Shown: piece by piece, positions 17,812-26,242 of the stretch | Layout of the letters: the number at the start of each line of letters is the position of its first letter | How positions within the stretch are numbered: the stretch's first letter is position 1 | NCBI GenBank assembly: GCA_026225275.1 | Contig: JAMFSL010000074.1 | Coordinates: 1-64,000, forward strand | DNA length: 64,000 nt | Reading direction: 5' to 3' | Source of the DNA: Puia dinghuensis | GTDB taxonomy: Bacteria > Bacteroidota > Bacteroidia > Chitinophagales > Chitinophagaceae | The notes under the pieces: model-generated | The model's input: the letters and a program-made list of their open reading frames with translations, nothing else | What the model was told of the DNA's origin: nothing | The model's database searches: none | Program-made: the position numbers and the translations under genes

Positions 17812-18798
17812 ATGGCAAAGGCCTCTTCTTCTCTCTCTTATGAATCATTGGCTATCGGCATCGATATTGGTGGTACCGGCACCAAGTACGGCATTGTGGA
17901 TCGCAACGGTAATGTACTGTTCTCCGGTGAAATGTCCACCCGTGGGTTTGCACAGGTGGAAGACTTTATTGACGAATTGCACAACAATCTGCTGGTCCTG
18001 ATCGACAAGGCGGGCGGTTCCGGCAGGATGCGGGGGATCGGAGTCGGCGCTCCCAATGGCAACTATTATAGCGGCACCGTCGAATATGCGCCGAATCTTC
18101 CGTGGAAAGGCATCCTTCCTCTCGCCAAGCTCATGCAGAACAGGTTCCAGCTGCCTGCCATCCTGACCAATGACGCCAATGCAGCGGCCATCGGTGAAAT
18201 GATGTATGGCGCTGCCAAAGGGATGAAAGATTTCATCATGATAACGTTGGGAACCGGTGTCGGCAGCGGCATTGTCGCCAACGGTAAACTCATTTACGGT
18301 CATGACGGCTTTGCCGGAGAATTGGGTCACACCATCATCATTCCTAATGGCCGTTATCATGAAGGCACGGGGAAGAAGGGTTCGCTGGAAAGTTATGCTT
18401 CTGCCACCGGTGTCAAGCTCACCGCGATAGAAAAGCTGGATAACAGCACCGAAAGCAGTCTCCTGCGGGACGTGCCCCGGGAAGGGTTGGATTCCAGAAA
18501 AGTCTATGATGCGGCCATCCAGGGTGACAGGCTGGCTAAAGAGGTATTCGATTTCACCGGGTCGGTACTGGGTATGGCCCTCGCCAATTTCGTCATGTTT
18601 TCCAGTCCTGAAGCCATCATTCTTTTTGGTGGTTTGACCAAGGCGGGAGACCTTATACTCAAGCCTACGCGGGAGCATATGGAGAGCAATCTTATCCAGG
18701 TCTTTCAGAATAAGGTCAAGATCCTCGTGAGTCATTTGAAGGAGTCCGATGCCGCGATTCTCGGGGCGAGTGCGTTGGTGTGGGATATGAAGGGATAA
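17812..18798 (+). CDS. ROK-family glucokinase, zinc-motif cysteines absent
   Basis: A 328-residue sugar kinase that probably phosphorylates glucose. The ATP-binding loop IGIDIGGTGTKYGIV is at residues 15-29. The catalytic Asp lies in LTNDANAAAIGE, and LGTGVGSGIV and GFAGELGHT are conserved. The ROK zinc site, usually CxCGxxGCxE, reads HEGTGKKGSLES here: the cysteines are replaced and the final Glu is kept. This may be the normal form of a Bacteroidota subgroup. It is divergent from the glgA operon, fitting a role in feeding glucose to glycogen. The next gene begins one base after its stop, on the other strand. Confidence 0.9.
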   Translation: MAKASSSLSYESLAIGIDIGGTGTKYGIVDRNGNVLFSGEMSTRGFAQVEDFIDELHNNLLVLIDKAGGSGRMRGIGVGAPNGNYYSGTVEYAPNLPWKGILPLAKLMQNRFQLPAILTNDANAAAIGEMMYGAAKGMKDFIMITLGTGVGSGIVANGKLIYGHDGFAGELGHTIIIPNGRYHEGTGKKGSLESYASATGVKLTAIEKLDNSTESSLLRDVPREGLDSRKVYDAAIQGDRLAKEVFDFTGSVLGMALANFVMFSSPEAIILFGGLTKAGDLILKPTREHMESNLIQVFQNKVKILVSHLKESDAAILGASALVWDMKG

Positions 18799-19746
18799 TT
18801 ACTTCCTCTTAATAAGGAAGACAGCAGGCAGCGGTCGCTCTCCATCTTTATCCGTAGGCAGGATCGTCTCTTTTCCGTTGACCAGCATACAGCTGCTGCC
18901 CCCTCCGTCGAGGTTCAATGCTTCATAGCAACCCAGGCTCAGCAGGATACGGGCTTCCTGCTCTAATGTAGCACCGGCAGCCACTCCCGGCGTCCGGCCC
19001 TGGATAGCCAGGATGATCAACTGACCGTCACGGGTGTAACCCATCGCTGTGCGCGGATGGTAGTCGTTCCTGGAATCGGGAAACAATTGTTCCTCACGAT
19101 TGGTAATGCGGATCTTCCCATCATAGATCAGCACCGGCCCTCCCCCAACGGCTGTTCGCATCTTCCACCATTTCCAGTCGATATTGTGCAGATCGTAGAT
19201 CAACGGTACCGTATCTTTCCCCTTGGCCACCACCGGCATCTCTTCGAAGGCATAAGGCCAGCGCCGACTCGTATCGGTAAATGTCCAGGCCACATCGGCC
19301 TGCCGGTCGCGATCAATCCCAATAGCACCGCGGGTGGGATAATAGAATAAAAGGGAATCATTGCCGGTGCCCTTCAGAGAGACGACATTGTAGTTGATGA
19401 GCCTGCCATCGCGGACGACGAGGCTGAGATTTTCACCGGTCTCCTGGGAAAAGAAAGTACAATTGACGATCAGTAAAGGGAATTGTTCCAGCTGGTAATA
19501 TTCCGAAGGAGTAAATCGTTTGCCCTGCCCCGTTTGTGTTGTAAACTGCAGTTTACGATCTTTCAATCTGGCCGCAACATAATAGGCGACGAAGGGCAAT
19601 CCGCCGAGGGAATCGGGAGACCGGTAGACATGCATCGAAGGGGGCAGCGGGCCATAGGCCGAATCCACCATTCGCCAGCGCAACTGGGTGCGGCCGGTGA
19701 GGGCGGCGACGAGAAGGAGGCTGAGCAAAAGAGGTTTGGCGATCAT
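18799..19746 (-). CDS. Exported phosphodiester glycosidase family protein (NAGPA/DUF2233)
   Basis: A 315-residue secreted protein; the signal peptide is MIAKPLLLSLLLVAALTGRT. The NAGPA domain (phosphodiester alpha-GlcNAcase-like) is recognised from LIVNCTFF, RTAVGGGPVLI, HPRTAMGYTRDGQLIILAIQG and the terminal LNLDGGGSSCMLVNG. The family removes sugar caps from phosphodiesters, but the bacterial substrate is not known. ATG at 19746 is 2 bp after the lipA stop, so it is the downstream gene of a lipA operon; no functional link to lipoate is evident. Confidence 0.88.
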   Translation of the reverse strand: MIAKPLLLSLLLVAALTGRTQLRWRMVDSAYGPLPPSMHVYRSPDSLGGLPFVAYYVAARLKDRKLQFTTQTGQGKRFTPSEYYQLEQFPLLIVNCTFFSQETGENLSLVVRDGRLINYNVVSLKGTGNDSLLFYYPTRGAIGIDRDRQADVAWTFTDTSRRWPYAFEEMPVVAKGKDTVPLIYDLHNIDWKWWKMRTAVGGGPVLIYDGKIRITNREEQLFPDSRNDYHPRTAMGYTRDGQLIILAIQGRTPGVAAGATLEQEARILLSLGCYEALNLDGGGSSCMLVNGKETILPTDKDGERPLPAVFLIKRK

Positions 19747-19748
19747 GG

Positions 19749-20684
19749 CTATGCGGTCATCTCCTTTGTCCGGAGCCATTCGGACCGGCCATAACCAGGG
19801 ATCACATGACGTTCGCTGTGATAGGAAGACCGTACCAGGGGGCCGCTTTCTACATAATCGAATCCCAGCTGATAACCCGTCTCCCGCAGTTCGGCAAATT
19901 CGTCCGGATGGACGAACCTGACTACCGGCAGATGCTTTTTCGTCGGCTGCAGATACTGGCCGAGAGTAATGACATCCACCCCGCTGCTGCGAAGGTCCTT
20001 CATCGTCTGGACGACTTCTTCCATGCGTTCGCCCAAACCTAGCATCACTCCGGATTTCGTCCGCATGCCGCCTTCCTTCAACACCTTCAGCGTCTCCATG
20101 CTGCGCCAGTATTTCGCCTGAATGCGCACCTGCCGCGTGAGTCTTTCTACCGTTTCGATATTATGGGAGACGACTTCGGGAGCTGCTTCGATGATCCGGG
20201 CAATATTCTCCTTTTCGGCCTTAAAATCAGGGACCAGTGTCTCCAGCGTCGTCGTTGGATTCAGTGCTTTGACGGCGCGGATCGTATTCTGCCAGATGAT
20301 ACTGCCGCCGTCTTTTAATTCATCGCGGTCTACCGAGGTGATGACGGCATGCTTCACTTTCATGAGATAGATCGCCTCAGCTACCCGCTGGGGCTCGTCC
20401 CAATCAACGGCATCCGGGCGGCCTGTGGCGACGGCGCAAAACCCACAGCTCCGGGTGCAGACATTCCCGAGGATCATAAAGGTGGCTGTTCCTTCGCCCC
20501 AGCATTCGCCCATATTAGGGCAATTACCGCTTTCGCAAATGGTATGTAATTTATGGGTATCTACCAGGCCGCGGACATGCTTGTAGTTTTCGCCGATGGG
20601 GAGCTTGACGCGTAACCAGCTCGGTTTCTTTATTTTATCAGTCTCAGGCGTGGTTGCCTGAGTACTGCAGGGTGATTCTTGCAT
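19749..20684 (-). CDS. lipA: Lipoyl synthase
   Basis: Radical SAM enzyme inserting two sulfurs into octanoyl groups on lipoyl domains, such as that of pyruvate dehydrogenase. The auxiliary cluster cysteines are in [12 protein letters not shown] and the radical SAM triad in CTRSCGFC. The C-terminal RSSYHSE carries the serine ligand typical of LipA. About 311 residues, starting at ATG 20684 (MQESPCSTQ). A TATTTTTG motif on this strand (20696-20689) lies only a few bases before the start, so the message would be nearly leaderless if that promoter is used. pdhA, whose complex needs lipoate, is at 49 kb. Confidence 0.98.
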   Translation of the reverse strand: MQESPCSTQATTPETDKIKKPSWLRVKLPIGENYKHVRGLVDTHKLHTICESGNCPNMGECWGEGTATFMILGNVCTRSCGFCAVATGRPDAVDWDEPQRVAEAIYLMKVKHAVITSVDRDELKDGGSIIWQNTIRAVKALNPTTTLETLVPDFKAEKENIARIIEAAPEVVSHNIETVERLTRQVRIQAKYWRSMETLKVLKEGGMRTKSGVMLGLGERMEEVVQTMKDLRSSGVDVITLGQYLQPTKKHLPVVRFVHPDEFAELRETGYQLGFDYVESGPLVRSSYHSERHVIPGYGRSEWLRTKEMTA

Positions 20685-20725
20685 CCTGCAAAAATACGTC
20701 AAATACGACACAAAAGCCGCCGATG

Positions 20726-21574
20726 CTATTTTCTGCCGCCGAAGAGAATGGCGACGTAGGAATTGAAAAAGAAATGCGTTCCGTTAATGCCGTACATGAG
20801 ATTGATATCGCTGGCATAATATTCCTCCGTCACCCCCACCTCGATCGCCGCGACCGTCCTGTTTTCCCGGCCATAATCGAACCGCATTGCCTGCCGGGCA
20901 TTGAGGGCTGGTTTGAAGGCTACTTTATCCCATCCCGCTGTAAAGCCTGCGGCTCCGGTGGGCTGATAACCGAATAGCTGGGGATTGTTCTGAGAGGCTT
21001 CCAGCTGGGCGTAGGTCATCTGCGTGCTGGCGCCGGTAATCGGGTTGCTCACATCCAGCAGATATGGTTTGAGGAGCCCCAGAGTAAGGCCGCCGCTATA
21101 CAGGTACGATACGGCTACGCCGTTCTTATTGCCTTTACCGCCGATGAGGCGTTGCTGGCCAATGGCCGCCTTCACTTCATAGAGGTTATTGGCTTTGAAG
21201 GGGACGACTGAAGAAAAGTTATAGCCGTCTGTCGTTGCTGTAATATGATGTTCTTTGGGGCTGTGTACTTCATTCAGTTCGAACTGATACAAAAGCATCT
21301 TATTTATCGTCTTGAAATAGCCCTTTTCGAAGGAAAGTCCGTATCCGTTGCTGGACAGATGAATACCGAATACGTTTTGTTTGTTGAAGATAATGTTGCC
21401 TTCATCATCCGTCATCATGCTTTTTTTGTTCACATGACGTCTGTTGTTCTGCATGGTTCGGTAGGTGGAAGTACTGTCCTGGGCCAACAGTTGCATCACC
21501 AGGGTAGAGGCGAGAAAGGTCAGAAGGATTATTTTATAACCGAGAGCCGATTTTGGCGTCTTTGATCTACTCAC
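20726..21574 (-). CDS. Exported hypothetical protein, probable outer-membrane barrel
   Basis: Not recognised as a named family. 282 residues with a GTG start, a basic N-terminus and a hydrophobic stretch ([18 protein letters not shown]) consistent with a signal peptide ending near residue 32. The rest alternates polar and hydrophobic residues with many aromatic ends ([19 protein letters not shown]; terminal [15 protein letters not shown]), which suggests a small beta-barrel inserted in the outer membrane. It precedes lipA by 42 bp on the same strand and could share its transcript. Confidence 0.6.
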   Translation of the reverse strand: MSRSKTPKSALGYKIILLTFLASTLVMQLLAQDSTSTYRTMQNNRRHVNKKSMMTDDEGNIIFNKQNVFGIHLSSNGYGLSFEKGYFKTINKMLLYQFELNEVHSPKEHHITATTDGYNFSSVVPFKANNLYEVKAAIGQQRLIGGKGNKNGVAVSYLYSGGLTLGLLKPYLLDVSNPITGASTQMTYAQLEASQNNPQLFGYQPTGAAGFTAGWDKVAFKPALNARQAMRFDYGRENRTVAAIEVGVTEEYYASDINLMYGINGTHFFFNSYVAILFGGRK

Positions 21575-21622
21575 TGTTAAGGATTTAATATAACTGCCGT
21601 AAATTTAGGCAAAATTTGCACA

Positions 21623-22051
21623 ATGACTTCAACAGTTATTTACGAAGGAGAATTGCATACGGTTGCCCGGCACCTGCAATCCGGCAGTGAAATAGAGACT
21701 GACGCGCCCACTGACAATCAAGGAAAAGGGGAGCGATTTTCGCCCACCGACCTTCTCGCGACCTCTCTTGGCGCCTGTATGGCCACCACGATGGGCATCA
21801 AGGCCCGGGACCTGCAGGTAGACCTTCGCGGCATGAAATTATCCATCCTGAAGATCATGAAACCGGATCCCCGCCGGGTCGCCGGTATCAATGTCGTATT
21901 CGACTTTCCGGCTACCCTGCAGGTGGACGACAAACAAAGGACCATCCTGGAAAGAACGGCGCATACCTGTCCGATCATGTACAGCATCCATCCCGACCTT
22001 GAAGTAAAGGTGGAGTTCAACTGGAACCAGACGCTGGTGACTCAAGGATAG
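21623..22051 (+). CDS. OsmC/Ohr family peroxidase-like protein
   Basis: A 142-residue thiol protein of the OsmC fold, which reduces organic hydroperoxides using two cysteines. Both are present: C52 in LGACMATT and C116 in HTCPIMYS. The RFSPTDLLATSLG segment preceding C52 is typical of the YhfA-like subgroup rather than Ohr. The gene's last 35 bp overlap the convergent DUF2851 gene. No regulator is adjacent. Confidence 0.9.
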   Translation: MTSTVIYEGELHTVARHLQSGSEIETDAPTDNQGKGERFSPTDLLATSLGACMATTMGIKARDLQVDLRGMKLSILKIMKPDPRRVAGINVVFDFPATLQVDDKQRTILERTAHTCPIMYSIHPDLEVKVEFNWNQTLVTQG

Positions 22052-23285
22052 GCTCGGGTCTCAGTAATCGCTGGCCTATAGCGCAATCGAGGCATTTTCG
22101 GTTATCACAGTAATTTTTCTTCAATTCCAGCAGGGCCTGCGAGACGGCTGCATTCGGTATGGGGATACCCAGCCGTCGCCAGCCTCTGAGGATTGTATTG
22201 TCTTCCGGACCGGTCTCTTCCAGCCAGCGGAGCGCCTTTTCCTGGTAGGCAGGCAGGCCCCGCAGCCAGCCATAGGTGAAAAGCAGCGGGATAAAAGCAT
22301 TGATGATCAGGTTTTTCTTTATCATGTCCCCCATCCGATGGCCTGCCGCCGTGACATCCAGCAGGGTATCCAGGTCCCGCGGCGATTCCGCATCGCGGAT
22401 GCTCCCGAACCAGCCGGAATGGTGGGCTATTAAGGCCGCCAGCTGCGCCAGCCTGACCGTAGGGAAATGTGCCGGCCGCATCCGGAGGAAAGACAGGGGG
22501 ATATGCAGTGATCCCGCCTGCCCCAGCAACAGGGCTTCCAGCCGGGCAGGATCATCACGACGGCGCATGAGCAGGGTGATCGGCAGACTCCGGGCTATGG
22601 CCTCGAATGCCGCGGTGTTGACCGGCTGCCCCATGCTGCGGGCCATCAGCCACCAGGTAGTCTCTTCCCAATGCTGTTGATTATCATCGAGGCAGGAACG
22701 GATGAAAAGGGCGCGTTGCTCAAGGCGGCGCCTGGTCAGCTGCCGCAGCCAGACATCCCGGGTGGAAGGATCCACCGCAGGTAATCTGCGTTCACAGGGA
22801 ATAAAGGACCGGCTGTTCATCCATTGCCGGTACCGGTTCAGCATTAGTTTCGGGATGCGGTGGCCGAGGACGAGTATGGGCACCCCGCCAGGCGGATCAT
22901 TCTCCATGGGTCCATCCCCGGGGACCACGGGTCCCCTGGCCGAAGGCCAATTATTAGCCGATTTGCCCCGAGAGGGTACTTTAGCCAATAGCCCCGAGGG
23001 GCAAATCAGGTCATTTTCAAAGACGACGTGCAGTATGACCTGACTGTAATGGGTATCCGCGTCATGGGCATGACGATGCCAGTCCGATGTCCTGATATGC
23101 AGTTCGACGGGTCCTTCGTGAAGAATGCCGCCGATGCTGACGCTGGCGTGCAGGAAATCCGGACCCTGGTGACTATTCGGGTCGCCGGTGGAATAGATCC
23201 ATACCGGATCGCCGGCCTCCGTTAATAATTCGCGGTGATTGAAATAGCGGAACCGCCAGATGAAGTGTAATAGTTCCTCACGCAT
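22017..23285 (-). CDS. DUF2851 family protein with in-frame palindromic insertion
   Basis: A 422-residue cytoplasmic protein of unknown function, typical of Bacteroidota. Family-like features are the start MREELLHFIWRFRYF, HQGPDFLHA, GPVELHIRTSDWHRHGH-like text (RHAHDADTHY) and the C-terminal cysteine set CDNRKCLDCAIG near residue 400. Residues about 93-127 form a proline/glycine-rich stretch unlike the rest. They are encoded by a palindrome-dense DNA segment (22916-23007) between two END tripeptides, which suggests a mobile element inserted in frame. An in-frame upstream extension to 23333 is rejected. It is the last gene of the operon DUF2520-kdsC-UbiA-maf-DUF2851. Confidence 0.85.
   Translation of the reverse strand: MREELLHFIWRFRYFNHRELLTEAGDPVWIYSTGDPNSHQGPDFLHASVSIGGILHEGPVELHIRTSDWHRHAHDADTHYSQVILHVVFENDLICPSGLLAKVPSRGKSANNWPSARGPVVPGDGPMENDPPGGVPILVLGHRIPKLMLNRYRQWMNSRSFIPCERRLPAVDPSTRDVWLRQLTRRRLEQRALFIRSCLDDNQQHWEETTWWLMARSMGQPVNTAAFEAIARSLPITLLMRRRDDPARLEALLLGQAGSLHIPLSFLRMRPAHFPTVRLAQLAALIAHHSGWFGSIRDAESPRDLDTLLDVTAAGHRMGDMIKKNLIINAFIPLLFTYGWLRGLPAYQEKALRWLEETGPEDNTILRGWRRLGIPIPNAAVSQALLELKKNYCDNRKCLDCAIGQRLLRPEPILESPASGSS
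22916..23007 (-). repeat. Palindrome-rich element inside the DUF2851 gene
   Basis: Several perfect inverted repeats are packed in 92 bp: GGGGACC (22920-22926) with GGTCCCC (22930-22936); TGGCC (22937-22941) with GGCCA (22945-22949); GATTTGCCCC (22960-22969) with GGGGCAAATC (22998-23007); and nested GCCCC (22991-22995) with GGGGC (22998-23002). The flanks read GAAAATGACCTG and GAGAATGATCCG on the coding strand, an imperfect direct repeat. The segment is a multiple of three with the coding frame kept open. Confidence 0.65.
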
Positions 23286-23339
23286 TTTCTTCTCCTCCTG
23301 TTGCAAATTACAGAAGGCCCGACAATCCGGCAACTGAAG

Positions 23340-23903
23340 TTATTGCCACTTTCGCAGTGCCTGCACTACCCTGCTGACGGGCAGTCCCATCACGTTATAG
23401 AAATCGCCTTCGATACTCTTGATGCCCACCACACCGATCCATTCCTGTATCGCATAGGCGCCCGCTTTATCGTAGGGTTGATACCGGTCGACATAGCCTT
23501 CGATCTCCGGAAGGCTGAGGGGATGAAACCAGACCGCAGTCCGGTCATAAAAGGATACTTCTTCTTCTCCGCGCAGCAGGACCACGCCGGTGATCACTTC
23601 ATGCCGTTGTCCGGCCAGCCTCGACAGAATGCCGATGGCGTCAGCCCTGTCCCGCGGCTTGCCGATGATCTCCTCTCCCAATACGACCACAGTGTCCGCC
23701 GCCAGGATCGTGCGGCCGTCGGTGGCCGGCCCCTTAACGGCCAGCGCCTTGTTCCGGGCAATGAAAACTGGCACTTCGGGTATAGCCAGGCCAGGGGGCC
23801 AGGTCTCGGCTGTCTCTTTGACCAGGATGTCAAAGGGGACTTCCGCCCATTCCAGTAATTGTTTTCTCCGTGGCGAGCCGGAGGCGAGGATGATACGTTG
23901 CAT
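23340..23903 (-). CDS. maf: Maf-family nucleotide pyrophosphatase
   Basis: House-cleaning enzyme of 187 residues that hydrolyses non-canonical or excess nucleoside triphosphates, probably dTTP/UTP (YhdE-like). The Maf signature ILASGSPRRKQLLEWA opens the protein. ARNKALAVKG, LAADTVVVLGEEIIGKP and GDFYNVMGLPVSRV are the conserved catalytic and substrate-binding regions. It is separated by 8 bp from the UbiA gene and 54 bp from the DUF2851 gene, all on the same strand. The UbiA-KdsC-Maf neighbourhood is familiar from other Bacteroidota. Confidence 0.95.
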   Translation of the reverse strand: MQRIILASGSPRRKQLLEWAEVPFDILVKETAETWPPGLAIPEVPVFIARNKALAVKGPATDGRTILAADTVVVLGEEIIGKPRDRADAIGILSRLAGQRHEVITGVVLLRGEEEVSFYDRTAVWFHPLSLPEIEGYVDRYQPYDKAGAYAIQEWIGVVGIKSIEGDFYNVMGLPVSRVVQALRKWQ

Positions 23904-23911
23904 AGTTCGTA

Positions 23912-24859
23912 TTAAGTCAAATATTGAGTCAGATAGATAATCCCCATCGACAAGATACCCGCCAGCATGACGCCTTTGATAGCGCCGCTCAGCACGTGAT
24001 AATCCTTTTTCGTCTGTGCCTGGTATAATTTACGCAGGACCCGGATCAGGGGCAAATCGAGCAGCAGGATTCCATAGACGACCATGGGCCAGCCCATCCG
24101 CAAGGCGGCATAGATCTCGATGACCACCAGCGATCCGGCCAGCACCACGATCCACGTGCCCGCGAATACCTTGGCGACATTCACGCCCCAAACGATCGGC
24201 ATGGTATGACAGCCATAGCGCGCATCACCGTCCATATCCTCGATGTCCTTGACCACTTCCCTGATGAGGCTGCTGATAAAGGCAAACCCGGCATAGACGA
24301 TGGCAAACTTGAAGAGACGGGATAATATCAGGCTGTATCCGGCATCCTCCGTGAAGCGTATTTCGCACAAATACAACACCAGGATCACCCATGCCGTCAG
24401 CAGCGAGATCAGTATATTGCCGATCAGCAACCGGCGTTTGAAGGTCGTGCTGTAAAAGTACAGTAGCATTACACAGCCGAGATTCGACAGCACCACCAGA
24501 GGATTCCGCAGCTTCCAGCTGATGTACAGTCCCAGCAGTATCCCGAGGCCGGACAGGATCCAGTGCCAGAGTATAGTCCATCGTCTTTTGATGATCTTTT
24601 CCACCACGAGCCTGTCGGGTTTGTTGACTCTGTCGATATTCAGATCGAAATAATCATTTATAATATAACCGGCAGCGGCGATCAGCACGGAAGAAAGCGC
24701 CAGCAGGTAAAAAAGACCGGGCCGCAGCATCACAGGGTATACAGACTGACCGGCAAAAGACGGCCGCAGGATGAAATAATAGAAAAGGTGCTGCGTGAGA
24801 AGGATGAACACCAGATTAGGCCATCGGATAAGGCGGAAAAAAGCTCCGATCAACTGCAT
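23912..24859 (-). CDS. UbiA-family prenyltransferase (geranylgeranylglycerol-phosphate type)
   Basis: Integral membrane prenyltransferase, 315 residues with about eight hydrophobic segments. The first aspartate motif is NDYFDLNIDRVNKPDR (near residue 70). The second is DIEDMDGDARYGCHTMPI (near residue 205); both bind prenyl diphosphate through Mg2+. The subgroup found with KdsC and Maf in Bacteroidota is usually annotated as geranylgeranylglycerol-phosphate geranylgeranyltransferase. The acceptor cannot be read from sequence; a quinone or heme-type acceptor is an alternative. It is separated from the KdsC-like gene by 6 bp. Confidence 0.85.
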   Translation of the reverse strand: MQLIGAFFRLIRWPNLVFILLTQHLFYYFILRPSFAGQSVYPVMLRPGLFYLLALSSVLIAAAGYIINDYFDLNIDRVNKPDRLVVEKIIKRRWTILWHWILSGLGILLGLYISWKLRNPLVVLSNLGCVMLLYFYSTTFKRRLLIGNILISLLTAWVILVLYLCEIRFTEDAGYSLILSRLFKFAIVYAGFAFISSLIREVVKDIEDMDGDARYGCHTMPIVWGVNVAKVFAGTWIVVLAGSLVVIEIYAALRMGWPMVVYGILLLDLPLIRVLRKLYQAQTKKDYHVLSGAIKGVMLAGILSMGIIYLTQYLT

Positions 24860-24865
24860 AGGAAT

Positions 24866-25387
24866 TTATTTTGAGGCAACAGATGGATTGAGTTCCCAGT
24901 GACCGTTCAACTTCAATACCTTTTCAATGACATCCCGTACACATCCCTGGCCGCCGCCAAACGATGAGATATAGCCTGCGATATGGCGGATTTCCGGCGC
25001 GGCATCGGCCGGCGCACAGGCCAGCCCTACCCACTGCATGGGTGTATAATCGGGGATATCGTCCCCCATATAGAGCATGGCTTCCTGTTCCAGCCCATGC
25101 TCCTCAGCATATTTCTGCAAAACTTCCACTTTATTATGAACATCCAGAAAGATATCGTGGATACCCAGGTAGTGCAACCGTTGCCGGACCCCTTCGGAAT
25201 TGCCGCCGGAGATAACCACTACCCTGTACCCTTTCTTAACAGCCATCTGTAAAGAATACCCGTCCCTCGTGTTCATCCGCCTCACCTGTTCACCCGTTCC
25301 GAATACCTGTACACTGCCATCCGTCATGACGCCGTCTACATCGAAGACGAATGTCCGAATCAATTTGAATTTTTCAAGTACGCTCAT
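24866..25387 (-). CDS. kdsC: KdsC-type HAD phosphatase (3-deoxy-D-manno-octulosonate 8-phosphate phosphatase)
   Basis: Small cap-less (C0) HAD hydrolase of 173 residues that would release Kdo from Kdo-8-phosphate in LPS core synthesis. Motif I is FVFDVDGVMTDG (residues 13-24), motif II ISGGNSEG, and motif IV YMGDDIPDYTPM. The segment SSFGGGQGCVRDVIEKVL is typical of KdsC. No other Kdo gene is nearby, so a related phosphatase role (for example on another sugar acid phosphate) remains possible. Confidence 0.88.
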   Translation of the reverse strand: MSVLEKFKLIRTFVFDVDGVMTDGSVQVFGTGEQVRRMNTRDGYSLQMAVKKGYRVVVISGGNSEGVRQRLHYLGIHDIFLDVHNKVEVLQKYAEEHGLEQEAMLYMGDDIPDYTPMQWVGLACAPADAAPEIRHIAGYISSFGGGQGCVRDVIEKVLKLNGHWELNPSVASK

Positions 25388-25429
25388 ATTACATTGATTA
25401 ACAGGCCGTAAAAATAGTTGAATTCCCCT

Positions 25430-26212
25430 TTAGGGAGCCGGAATTTCCTTTATCCGGTAAAATTCTTCTATTTTAATTGTAAATAATTTATATAAATCAC
25501 TTGAGATCTGGTAATTGGATAATAATTTCAAATGTCTGTCGCTCGTAATTCCATCCCCTCTGACAGCCGGCCCGGTCTGCATATCGCGGGGTGGAAAACG
25601 TTTGACGCGTTCGGCTGTTTCGTGGATGAGGGGTAGCAGCAGGGAAAAGTCGATACCCTCTTTTGTACAGAAATCATCTGCCAGCGTATACAGGAAGTTG
25701 GAGAAATTATTGACCATCACGGCGGCCAGGTGCAGCTTTAGCCTGGTGCTGTCGTCCGCCTGCTGCACGAGAGGTGACAGCGTCGCCGCGAAGGCCGTGA
25801 CGACCAGAAGGTCTTCCGCCCGATGGGCATCCACCAGCAGGGGGATCTCCGGAAAGGGTCGGACGGCCGCTTTCAGGCTTTGCAACGGATAGAGTACTCC
25901 GCAATGCATACTGACCTCCAGCAGGGCGGAACCGGGAACAGCGCCCGCGGTATGCACTATCAGTCGGCCAGGTAGTGACAGGACGTTCCTCAACTGTCCG
26001 AGGCCCCGGTCGCTGATGGCCACTATATAGATGTCGGCCGTCCGGTCGATCTCCTCCCACCGGGTCGTATAGGGACATCCCCATTCAGCCGCCAGCAGTG
26101 CTGCCGGCTCCGGGCTGCGTGCGACAATCTGCACCAAATCATGTCCGGCTGCTGCTGCCTTTCCACCCAACACTGTGGCGACATTTCCGGATCCGATCAT
26201 TACGACTTTCAT
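25430..26212 (-). CDS. DUF2520/Rossmann-like oxidoreductase-type protein
   Basis: A 260-residue protein with an N-terminal Rossmann domain (MKVVMIGSGNVATVLGGKAA, dinucleotide-binding GSGNVA). Its C-terminal helical domain matches the DUF2520 type (LHLAAVMVNNFSNFLYTLADDF, LLPLIHETAERV). It resembles F420/NADP-dependent and pyrroline-5-carboxylate reductase-like proteins, but its substrate is unknown. ATG at 26212 is preferred to one seven codons upstream, since the Rossmann strand begins there. It is the first gene of the operon that continues through kdsC, UbiA, maf and DUF2851. Confidence 0.85.
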   Translation of the reverse strand: MKVVMIGSGNVATVLGGKAAAAGHDLVQIVARSPEPAALLAAEWGCPYTTRWEEIDRTADIYIVAISDRGLGQLRNVLSLPGRLIVHTAGAVPGSALLEVSMHCGVLYPLQSLKAAVRPFPEIPLLVDAHRAEDLLVVTAFAATLSPLVQQADDSTRLKLHLAAVMVNNFSNFLYTLADDFCTKEGIDFSLLLPLIHETAERVKRFPPRDMQTGPAVRGDGITSDRHLKLLSNYQISSDLYKLFTIKIEEFYRIKEIPAP

Positions 26213-26216
26213 TGCG

Positions 26217-26224
26217 TATTTTTG
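26217..26224 (+). promoter_or_regulatory. -7 promoter element (TATTTTTG) for the alpha/beta hydrolase
   Basis: TATTTTTG matches TAnnTTTG and lies 18 bp before the GTG start at 26243, inside the short divergent gap to the DUF2520 gene. Confidence 0.4.
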
Positions 26225-26242
26225 TGAAAACATTAATTCGCT

